Source of the DNA: Anthoceros angustus
Lineage: Eukaryota; Streptophyta; Anthocerotopsida; Anthocerotales; Anthocerotaceae
DNA: 64,000 bases
Direction: 5' to 3'
Assembly: GCA_010909165.1 (NCBI GenBank)
Contig: MU008216.1
Span: 62,001 to 126,000, forward strand
In this document: positions 36,711 through 46,343 of the stretch, piece by piece
Position numbering within the stretch: the stretch's first letter is position 1
How the letters are laid out: each line of letters opens with the position of its first letter
The notes under the pieces: generated by a model
What the model was told of the DNA's origin: nothing
Database searches by the model: none
The model's input: only the letters and a program-made list of their open reading frames with translations
Made by a program: the position numbers and the translations under genes

Positions 36711-37510
36711 TCCTGAGCCTCACGCAGCTCAATTCAGTAGGAGTCCTGGGGCCGGGAGCTGGAAGAATCCTTAAACTCCGCTACCCGGCGCGCCTTCTGA
36801 TCTTCAAGGACCTCGAGAATGCGAGAGCAGAACGTGGCTCTCCTGCCCACATTTCCTACCCTGCTAACCAAATCGGGTGCGCTTCACCTGGCCAACACGA
36901 GATCTGATGCTGCATCAACTGTACAGTTTTCTTGTTGTCTTAACAGAAACCAGACGCAAGAGCCTGGCTGATACAGGCGTGGACCTCGCGAGGGACCGAG
37001 AACCGAGCGGGCCGGACAGCAGGTCATGGAGAGAAAGGGGCTGATCAGGGCCGGTCCAGGTGGCGACAGGCATCACCTGGGCGCAGTTTTCTCTCATGCT
37101 TCGTAAGTGCGCGGCTCAGATGGGAAGCAACGGGATCTCACCGGGGCCCAGACGCGATATAGTCATTGTTTCAGTGCGTCTGCAGTCAGGTCGACACTGC
37201 AGTGTCCGTACATACTTTCTTTTCTTTGCCCGCATCCCTCGTGCGGTCTTTCGTAGATCCGCACTTGTTCATGTGACTTCGTCAAACTTGTCGATTTTTC
37301 CAATCCCTTGTGATGACCTGGTCCTTCTTTCCAGTTCTGGTCAAACGCGCAGCGTTAGTTTAGCACGTAGGGCCACCCACGTCACTCACTACATATGCCC
37401 TTGCCACGCACGTTTCCCTCGGGATCGCATTTATGGAATCAAAGGAAGGGCACAAATATGTACGTATGTATATATGTACCTATAAGGGTACATGGGTAGG
37501 TAGGTACATA
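36711..37510. other. Upstream region of the receptor kinase; no gene seen
   Basis: This probably holds the receptor-kinase promoter. No TATA box could be placed with confidence. Open frames on the plus strand (for example 37060-37485) lack family features. Short TATGTACGTATGTATAT runs near 37455-37490 immediately precede the TA target of the MITE. Confidence 0.5.
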
Positions 37511-38035
37511 CAGTCCACCCCCCTAATTGGGACTGGTTCGGAGTGCCTTTAGAGGTCCCATTAAGGGAGGTGTCCCGATTGTATTTTCCCTATTTAAAAA
37601 TAATAAAAATGTTATAAACTTTAAAAAAAATCAAAAAATACCCAAAAAAAGAAAATTTAAATTTTGATTGATAGGTTTCACTAAAAATAACTTTTACCAG
37701 TTCTTTATATAGTTGTTTGAAAACTAGCACTCTCTCTAAGCAGCATCAAAAAACCTCTACCTATCATAAAGGAAAAAGCTTAGCTTAAGAGTCTTCAATC
37801 ACACCTAAAAGTCTAATGGATTCTTTTTTCTTTTTTTTTAGATTTTTTTTGTAAAAAAAATGAGAAATCCCATTTAGGGAGGTGAAACTAACATGAATGT
37901 ATGCTTCAAAAGGTCCCAATTATCATTTAGGGAAAAGTCCCATTTGTTACATTATAAACTAAAGGGAGTAGGATGGGAGGTCCCATTTAGAGAGGAATCC
38001 CATTTATAGAATTCCCAATTAGGGGGGGCCGACTG
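37511..38035. mobile_element. Pogo/Tigger-like mariner MITE with TA target duplication
   Basis: This 525-bp element is bounded by TA on both sides (37509-37510, 38036-38037). Its left end CAGTCCACCCCCCTAATTGG is the inverted counterpart of the right end, whose complement reads CAGTCGGCCCCCCCTAATTG. CAGTC...CCCC ends with a TA duplication are characteristic of the pogo/Tigger branch of Tc1/mariner. The AT-rich interior has no coding capacity but repeats a CCCATTTAGGGAGGT-like motif several times on both strands near the ends. It depends on a transposase elsewhere. Confidence 0.85.
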
Positions 38036-38255
38036 TATTGCGCAACTCTTTTATAGTGTATGAAAAATAAAATTCTACCTTATGCCTCTTCATTGCAATT
38101 TAATAACAAGGGAATATTTTTTCATAAAATTATATGTTGACTCTGATCTTAAACCTCTTCAATAGTATGTAGGTACATAGACACCCCGCGTACATAGGGA
38201 GGATGTAAGAGGTTTCGAGATGATTTAGTGTTGCGGTCAAATGCTACTACGGTGA

Positions 38256-38532
38256 GAGAGGAGGATATAGCAAACGCAGGAGGAGCGGCTATAGGTACGG
38301 GAGGATGTAGAAGGATGGAGGACAAGGATAAAGGAGGGAGCGATGGCAGGGAGGAGGATGTAAGCAGGAGGAGCGGCTATAGGTACGGGAGGATGTAGAA
38401 GGATGGAGGACAAGGATAAAGGAGGGAGCGATGGCAGGGAGGAGGATGTAGCAAACGCAGGAGGAGCGGCTGTAGATGTGGGAGGATGTAGAAGGATGGA
38501 GGACGAGGATGTAGGAGGGAGCGATGGCAGGT
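38256..38532 (+). repeat. Minisatellite of about 92 bp, three copies
   Basis: Three tandem copies of a purine-rich unit (GAGGAGGATGTAGCAAACGC ... GGGAGCGATGGCAGG) occupy 38256-38351, 38352-38439 and 38440-38532. They differ by small indels. The opposite-strand open frames are Pro/Ser low-complexity and are not taken as genes. Confidence 0.9.
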
Positions 38533-38596
38533 TGGAGAGAATGTAGGAGGTGCAAGAGGGAGCGCTGGTGATGCGGGAGTAGGCGAAAAGGTCAAT

Positions 38597-38822
38597 GTAA
38601 CACTTTTTGTTAAGATTTGGACCCATGGATGTTATACTTATACTGCAATTTTGGGTTCATGTTACACTTTTTCAACCTCTTGTTCCAGTGAGGTTTGGAA
38701 ACTGTACCACGGCGTCGTTGCAATCGTGTTGCAATCTTGTTGCAATTATGTTGAGATGTAGTGAGAGGTGGTTTTGTCCCCCGTCTCAAAATTGCAACAA
38801 GTTGCAATATCCAAAGTGTTAC
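38597..38822. mobile_element. Candidate short-TIR element (226 bp)
   Basis: The left end GTAACACTTT and right end AAAGTGTTAC form perfect 10-bp inverted repeats. Internal motifs (GTTGCAAT repeated; ATTGCAACAAGTTGCAATAT) resemble the 16.1 and 21.1 kb repeat family. No clear target duplication is visible, so the boundaries are tentative. Confidence 0.4.
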
Positions 38823-39365
38823 TAAGAACTTCTTGTTACACTTTTCTAGTCCTGGTACTAAACCTCCTCCCTATTTACGTTTTCTCTTGTTACTTGATTT
38901 TTAAGGATCACGTAGTTTGACTTTATACCTACTACCAATATGCCTACGGACAACTCTACAAATACATCACTTATGCCTATGTCCCCCTACGTATTATAAT
39001 ATTTGCCTAGACGGCTACCACTTTTCTCGTAATACATATGTTACATGGGTCATGTATGTATGTATATTGGCCCATACGTTTTGAGTGTATTATGTTTCAG
39101 TATCTATCGCGTGTACAAATACTCACGAACTCTGATTATCCAAAATTGCAAGACCGAAGTATTGTATACGTCACCTATATATTGTACGGCTGAATATGTT
39201 AGCAGTCTATATACATCTAAATATAAATCCATATATTTCAAAAATATGATATATTGATTATTTATTGTACTGTATACAAGTCGGCGCATCCGATCATTTA
39301 AAATTGTGTTTCCCATGCTCGTCTAAGCAAGATCCCGCCATGCTGCCCATCACCTTCTTTAACAT

Positions 39366-39606
39366 CACTAAACAGTGATGCATTAGCTTGGAAAATGCTG
39401 CCAATCACCTTTTCTAACGTCACTAAACAGAGCTTGAAAAAAGCAGCCCATCACCTTTCTCTAACGTCACTAAACAGAGCTTGAAAAAAGCAGCCCATCA
39501 CCTTTCTCTAACGTCACTAAACAGAGCTTGGAAAATGTTGCCCATCACCTTCTCTAATGTCACTAAACAGAGCTTGGAAAATGCTGCCCATTACCTTCTC
39601 TAACAT
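39366..39606 (+). repeat. 47-bp tandem repeat, five copies
   Basis: The unit CACTAAACAGAGCTTGGAAA...TCTAACGT occurs at 39366 (longer variant), 39421, 39468, 39515 and 39561. The two central copies are identical. The array ends about 230 bp upstream of the LINE ORF1, a position where 5'-UTR promoter monomers are found in some L1 elements. Confidence 0.92.
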
Positions 39607-39837
39607 CGCGCATTACCCTCACACGGTAGCAATTTGGCAGCACCGGTAACATCACTTTTTACCTTACGATCTCGTGAAACCTCAACCTTAGGGTCTGGTG
39701 GAGGGATAGCCCCGCCGATGGAGCGTTGAGCTCTATTTTAGGCGCAAATAAGTCGTTTTGCAGGCTGATATGGCTCCATTGGATGATGCATAAGCACCTA
39801 AAAAGTCTATAGTTAGAGTTGTGGAATCTTAAATGGC

Positions 39838-40938
39838 AACTTTGGACTCGAGGATTCACAGCCTCAAGGAGGGAGATTCTAGTATTGGGGAAAACTCATA
39901 CTTTGATGGAGACAATTGCTAGCTTGGAGGCAAAATTTGAAGATCTGTTTGCCAGACACTCGGATTTATCTAACAGGTTTGCCGCCCTCCAGACCGCCAA
40001 CGATTCCCTTCTCAGTGAATTGCAACAAACGCAAGAAGATGTTTTGAGCCTCAAAATGGGAACACCTTATCATAGACATCTCTTGACGCATTAAGAGGCA
40101 AAATGAATGTACAACAGGCTGATCTGAAGAAGTCTTTGGATGTGCTGACAGGGAAGATCTTTGAGCAGGCTATTATGATATCAAAGCATGCTGAGCTCAA
40201 GTCAATTCAAAATTCTAACGGGGCTCACACGGCTGACCTCCCTAGCCTTCTAGAGAAAGAGGAGATTATTATTGAAGACAAGTTGAGTACCTCAATCTGT
40301 GAAGGCATGTCCAAAAGTGATGAGGTCCTTTAAGAATTGTAGGATAGGCCCAATATTAATGCAATTCCCGTCCGTTCATTTGTCGCCGTCACGGCTGCAA
40401 CAAACTCCACCACTATTAGTGCTACTAGTTCAGAGTCTCTCGACCATGATAAGCAATCTTGGAACCTTGTATTACAAGAATTTCAAGAACTACTCCAGAG
40501 TCTAGTATAAGGGATTTTTTGAAAGATGTTATCAAGGTCAATGTTCGGTTTCAACATGCTTGGAGAGTCGGTAAGGACCACTCTCAGCCTCAAACTTATA
40601 TTGTCCGTTTTTTTACTTTGGAGAACAAATTGCTTGTGCTACATGCATGTACTAACTTGAAAGGCCATGATGTTTTTGTCAATCCTGACCTTACCACTCC
40701 CCAACGGGAATGCAAGAAGCAGTTGTTGATCGATTGTAAGAAGGCAAAGTCTGAGGGTATGGTGGCTGATTTCATTGATGATGAGTTGGTTATCTGGGAA
40801 CCTAAGTGTGCCGAGGCCCCCCCCCCTATAGGGATGCGAGGGCCGTGGCGGTGTCCTCCGCCTGGCTTCTTGGAACTACAATGGTTCTATCAATCTCCAT
40901 CCTGGCAGAGTGCTTCACCTGCTCACAGGCCGAGATAG
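39838..40938 (+). pseudogene. LINE ORF1 (L1 ORF1p-like), frame-broken
   Basis: ORF1 of L1-type LINEs encodes a trimeric RNA-binding chaperone. Here a coiled-coil segment (TIASLEAKFEDLFARHSDL, then LLSELQQTQEDVLSL; 39910-40060) is followed by further helical sequence (40103-40333). Then comes an RRM/C-terminal-domain-like block (about 40505-40800) with RDFLKDVIKVNVRFQHAWRVG, YIVRFFTLENKLLVL, LKGHDVFVNPDLTTPQRE and CKKAKSEG. The ATG at 39834 opens a frame (MATLDSRIHSLKE) that must shift to reach the coiled coil. At least two further frame breaks separate the blocks. A run of ten C at about 40818-40827 adds another. The copy is dead. Confidence 0.8.
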
Positions 40939-42960
40939 CCGAGATTTTTTGTTTCTGTCTGAGACTCATGAGCATCATACTCGTCCTCTTTTAAATTAGC
41001 CCATTTCCAGATATAGGTGTCTCTCTACTTTGAGACATCATGTCTCCAACAACTCTTTTTAGGCTTTAGGGGGTATTGCTTGCTATTTTTGGGAGTCCTT
41101 GGCAACTTCTATTTCCCTTGTTCGGCATGACAAGCTTAGCTCCGTTCTTTGGATCTGAATTACTGCTATCCTTTTCTCCTCTCAACGTGACATTTATGTT
41201 GGCGCCTATTACTTCCCTCCAAGGTCCTCCTTATATGACCAGAGCGGCAACCCATATGCGGATCTCTCTGAGTCTATTTCTGAGTTTTCCTCTATTGCTA
41301 ACAATCTTCTCGTGGGGCACTTGAATGCTTAGGTCAGCAGGCTGCTATTTATGATTCCTCATGTTTTGATAGATTCTCTCCGCTCGACCCTATCGACCTT
41401 GGCCTCAATGAGTATTCCTCCGACATTCATCCATTAAACTCTCATGGTGCTACTCTTTTGCGCCTCGCTTAGTCGCACAACATGGTCCTTTTCGACAGAC
41501 TCCCCTGTTGCCGGACACAACAAGTAATTCTTTTTTCAACAGCGACGGTCTCTCTTCTAGCACGGTAGACTATGTTATCGGTGACGTCGGGCTTCTCTCG
41601 CCTATCTGTAAGCTGTGGACATATACACCATGCTGCTAACTATTTTGATCTCCGTACCTCTGCCTCCCCTCCCTCTCCTCCTACCCATGGTCTCACCACC
41701 GGATTCACCTTTTCCCTTGACCTTGCACCCCAATTCTTCCGCTGGCTCCATTCCTCCCTTACTTCCATCCTCCCCTACCTCTCCTTTCTTTGTTGGGCTA
41801 CCACTTCCTCTTTTGCTAACCTCTCCTCTGCTCGCTCCACTTTTCCTTTCAAATTTTGTCGCCCTTCTCGCAAAAACCAATTCCCTCGCCATCCTTGGTT
41901 TGACGCCAATTGTAAGCGTATGCGCTCTCAATTGCATCTCTCCTTGCGCCAGCTTCACCTCCCTCTTGAGTCTCATCATTCTCCTCTCTACAAAGCTACT
42001 ATTAAACCTTTACTCTCTATGAAAAAAGTCCCCATTCCTCCAACCTCCCTGCTTTGAACATTCCCAGGTGAATTTGCCTTCTAGAATGAATTCCATACCC
42101 ACTCCCCCATCCTTCTCAAAGCCCCTGAGCTCCTCTCCTATGTTGATGGTCTCTACCACTCTGCCCTCCCTGTCCCCGGTTCCTTTGACCCCGGCCTCAA
42201 GTTCTTCAATGCCAATCTCGTGGCCCGTGCTATCAAGAAGCTTAGAAGTGGTACTGTTTCGGACCCAACCGCTATCCCGAGAGATTTATTCCGTTTTGCT
42301 AACCCAGTCTTCCTTTCTTCTCATCACTTTGGACAATATTTTTACCCTTAGGACTATTGTTGATGAGGATTGAAATTTCTAAAGATGTTCTCACATCTGT
42401 GGCATGCTGTTAGCCTTCTCTACAAGAGTGTTTATGCTCAAATCCAAACTCTCCGTGGTTTGTCTACTCACGAGATTCTTATTCAGCTTAGCGTCCGTGA
42501 GGGTGACCCTTTGTTCCCAAATCTTTTTGGGTTGTATAATGACGAGCTCGAAGAGTGCCTAGTGGTCCTAGTGCTCGCCTCTTCCTCGAGAATATTCTTA
42601 TCCTCTTTGATGCTGATGATATTATTCTTTTCTCACATACCCCGAAGGGCTTGCAAAAGCAACTCCATGTTTTATCTAACTTTTGCAAAGCCAAGGGTCT
42701 CTTTGTCAATGTGTGCAAGACCAAGATCATGCGGTTCAAGTCATGGAATTACAAGGTAGAGTGCAAATCATGATGCTCAAGAGATGGAGATGGTCCACTC
42801 TTATATGTATCTCGGTGTCGCTATTTTTGGCCCCAAGTTCAACCAGACCTATTATGCCTCTTCTTGCGCTACTAAAGTGATGAGCTCTGTTTGTGCTTTA
42901 CACCATGCTTTCTACAAGATGAATATTCAGGATATCAACCTTTAGAAGCCGCTTTTAACA
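40840..42960 (+). pseudogene. LINE ORF2 (AP endonuclease and reverse transcriptase), degenerate
   Basis: The endonuclease part (about 40860-41660) shows SWNYNGSINL, FLFLSETHEH, DIYVGAYYFPPRSSLY, NNLLVGHLNA (for the usual GDFNA) and STVDYVIGDVGLLSP. The reverse transcriptase follows with IKKLRSGTVSDPTAIPRDLF (about 42230-42295). LLYKSVYAQIQTL and EGDPLFPNLFGLYNDELEE (about 42415-42560) come next, then the catalytic box as FDADDIILFS (about 42610-42640) and NVCKTKIMRFK. The palm segment between about 42340 and 42370 is missing, the aspartate-box tyrosine is replaced, and there are many stops and shifts. Sequence similarity ends near 42960 without a poly(A) tail, so the 3' part is lost or interrupted. 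Confidence 0.85.
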
Positions 42961-44690
42961 ACGTCTATGTAGAAAGGGGTTTCTCCTGAAACCTCTTTTT
43001 GCACACGGACGTGGCGGACCCTTTTTTGCACTTGAAAAAATCCGCACTTTAATCAGCCTTTTTGGTATTTCTCTACAGACATGTCACCCGCAACATTTTG
43101 AATAATTGTTTTGATACACGTTATTTGAGATTGTAGATCGCAAGTACGTGGCAAAAACCTAAAGTCCCATTCTCGTTCGGCTTTTTCTTTCAAATTGGAC
43201 ATACTGCATGAAACTTATGCTTACATCTAAATGGTCTCAACACCGTATACACGTGTACGACGATACAAAGCGTTTAGAGTTTTTAGGGCTTGTTGCAGTG
43301 CAGTGCGCAAACTTGTTTGCGCACTTCATTCATACCAATCAATCCTAAGACTATACTCTCGCTTTGGGAATTTTACAGGACTGGGTTTTTTAGACATTGG
43401 GACAATAATATCTTCGTTGACCTGATGCTCTTGATCCGCGTGCAGTGCGAGAATGAGAGTGACATGCTCTACACTTGGAGCTGGGCCCACGCCAAACATC
43501 TCAAGATTCTAAAGATGCAAAAGGTTCTCACTACTAGTTCAAAGTTTTAACCACTAGAAAAAAGATGAGGGCTAAGTAAAGATAAGAACATATCTACGTT
43601 AGGGAGGTGCACAAAAAAGGTTGAAAACGTCGAAAGGAACCCTTTAAAATAAAATATATATATAAAAATACCAAAAAAATCACAAAAATATCAACATTTT
43701 AGGGCAAGTGTGCGCACTTGCCTCAAAGAATTTTAATATTTTTTAGGATTTTTTTGGGATTTTTTAGATTTTTTGCTCCTTTTTTCTTTGGATGAACCGT
43801 CTGTGAATGTACTAAGAGGCATGAACCATATGGGTTCATGCTCCTAGAACCTTCTTGACCTTGGGTGCATGCATTTGTGCGCGCACTTGGGCCCCTTGCC
43901 CCCTGATGCATGCACTTGTTCACAAAGCTGGGCCCCCCTGGCATGTTTGATGATAACCCGGTACTAGGTCACCGTCGAAAGAGACGGAAACACCGTAAAG
44001 GATAAAAAGGGGATTATAGGGTATTCTTCGTTGCATTAGGGTAGGATAGATATATGAGAGCGGTGTAGGTGTACCTCCGCCGATGTCTGCTACTTGTTAT
44101 TTTGTCGGGAGTTCTGGGGCACTAGCATGGTTTGGTGATACACTTTAGTACCATGTGGCTTGGGACACTTGGTTACTTTGCAAAGAATAGAGAGATGTGA
44201 GAGGGTGACTTTAAGTTTTCAGTAAAATAATATTTCACTATATTTTAGTTTCACTTTTATATACTTTTACGTTTGCTATTATTTACTTTAACTTACTTTA
44301 CTTTTACTTCAGATCTCTGTTTTTATCCGGTGGTAAGTCAACCCGCCGCTTACCCCAATTTCGACCTTACGCGTGGGCGCACTCTCTATTGCCATCCGGG
44401 CTCGGTGTTGAGTTGATCCTTCGCCACGAGCGGCTGGATGCAATCTCCTGCACTTGCTCGCCCACATCCGGCCGACAGTCGCACACACTCCGCGGGCTCA
44501 GAAGTTCGCGTGCTCGAGCTCTGGTTGTTGTAATCAACCCTTTGTGCTGCATTGTGAGCTATGTGGGGCTTCTTATAGGAGCCCTCCCTTCCCTTCTGTG
44601 CAGAACGCGGGCTCCCCACATGCAAGATCGAGCTGCGGCGGCTGGAATCAGCAGTTTTGTTTGTGCAGTTTTGAAGGTAATGTGCCTTGT
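42961..44690. other. Gene-poor, partly AT-rich stretch
   Basis: The sequence changes character where the LINE stops, starting with TGTAGAAAGGGGTTTCTCC (42968-42986). The same 19 bp occurs inverted at 62421-62439, so this may be the end of another repeat. Segments rich in TTTGCGCAC/GTGCGCAC palindromes lie near 43305-43330 and 43870-43900. 43560-43800 and 44220-44310 are AT-rich. No domain-bearing gene was recognised. 44390-44680 contains an open plus-strand frame ending at a donor-like GAAG/GTAATG. Confidence 0.4.
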
Positions 44691-46310
44691 GTGTGGCAAT
44701 CAGTGTTTTGCGGCTTCTGAGGCTTGCTTTACGCTCTTGTGTGCACATGTGCGAGTGCAGGGCTGTGAGATCTTTGTCGCGTGAGGTCTTGGCCTTGGAG
44801 TGGGTGCGTGCGGCTTCTCATTGTCTGTGGTGTCATCAAGAACTTGAGCCGGCTTAACGGTCTTGTGTGGACATGTGCATGCTCTAGGTCTTTGGGCGTG
44901 TGAGGGTGCTCCGATGGGTGCCAGTGCAGCTCCTTTGATCATTCCTTGTGTTCAATGTCACGGTGAAGGACTTGAGCACAGTAATGCTCTTGTGTGCACA
45001 TGTGCGAGTGCAGGGCTGTGAGATGTTGTGCGTGAGGGTGCTGGCCTTGGAGTGGGTGCCGGCGGCTCCTTGTCTATGGTGTCCTCGAAGAACTTGAGCC
45101 GGCTTAATGCAAATGTGTGCACATGTCTGCGGCTCAGCGTGTCTTTGGGCGTGTGAGGTGCTCTAGTGGGTGCAGTGCGGCTCATCATTCCTTGTGTGCA
45201 ATGTTACGGTGAAGGACTTGAGCTGAATAATGCTCTTGTGTGCACATGTGCAGTGCTAGGCTTGTGAGGTGGTGGCATTGTGATTTTGTTGGAGTGGGTG
45301 CCGATGTGCGGCTTCTCCTTGTGTCGATCTTGAGTGAAGAACTTGAGCACGCTGCGGTCTTGTGTGCACATGTGCGAGGTTACAGGTGGTCTTTGGGCGT
45401 GTGAGGTCTTGGCCTTGGAGTGGGTGCCGAGGTGCGGCTTCTCGATCACTCTGTGTGTGTCAGTGAAGAACTTGAGGCTTAATGCAAATGTGTGTGTGGC
45501 AATCGTGTTTTGCGAGGCTTGCTACGCTCTTGTGTGCACATGTGCGAGTGCAGGGCTGTGAGATCTTTGTGCGGCGTGAGGTCTTGGCCTTGGAGTGGGT
45601 GCAGTGCGGCTTCTCATTGTCTGTGGTGTCATCAAGAACTTGAGCACGGTCTTGTGTGGACATGTGCATGCTCTAGTGAGGTCTTTGGGCGTGTGAGGGT
45701 GCTCCGATGGGTGAGGTGCGGCTCCTTTGATCATTCCTTGTGTTCAATGTCACGGTGAAGGACTTGAGCGAGTAATGCTCTTGTGTGCACATGTGCGGGA
45801 TCGGGGCGTGAGATGTTGTGCGTGAGGTCTTGGCCTTGGAGTGGGTGTGCGGCTTCTCCTTGTCTATGGTGTCCAGAAGAACTTGAGCCGGCTTAACGGT
45901 CTTGTGTGGACATGTCAGCTCAGGGGGCGTGAGGTCTTGGGGCGTGTGAGGGTGCTCTAGTGGGTGCCGAGGTGCGGCTCCTTTGATCATTCCTTGTGTG
46001 CAATGTTACATGAAGGACTTGAGCTGAATAATGCTCTTGTGTGCACATGTGCACAGTGCTAGGCTTGTGAGGTGGTGGCATTGTGATTTTGTTGGAGTGG
46101 GTGCCGATGTCGCTTCTCCTTGTGTCTTGATGTGAGTGAAGAACTTGAGCACGCTGCGGTCTTGTGTGCACATGTCTGCGGGTTGGAGGTCTTTGGGCGT
46201 GTGAGGGTGCTGGCCTTGGAGTGGGTGCCGAGGTGCGGCTTCTCATTGTCTGTGGTGTCAAGAACTTGAGCGGCTTAATGCAAATGTGTGCACATTTGCA
46301 GGTATCTGGA
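44690..46310 (+). repeat. Minisatellite of about 125 bp in higher-order units of about 800 bp
   Basis: About 13-14 monomers each contain GCTCTTGTGTGCACATGTGC, then GAGTGGGTGCCG...GTGCGGCT and AAGAACTTGAGC. Monomers alternate in variant types. The whole series from 44729 (GTGCGAGTGCAGGGCTGTGA...) is repeated in the same order from 45530, so the array is two higher-order units. Variants include one-monomer differences such as GTGGACATG for GTGCACATG. It ends at TTTGCAG about 40 bp before the ATG at 46344. Confidence 0.9.
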
Positions 46311-46343
46311 GTGGGTGCTGAGGTGCTCAGGTGTTGGAGTGAC

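Noticed and set aside
39366-39606. CRISPR-like regularly spaced repeats
   Set aside because: The 47-bp units abut each other without unique spacers; it is a plain tandem repeat in a eukaryotic genome.
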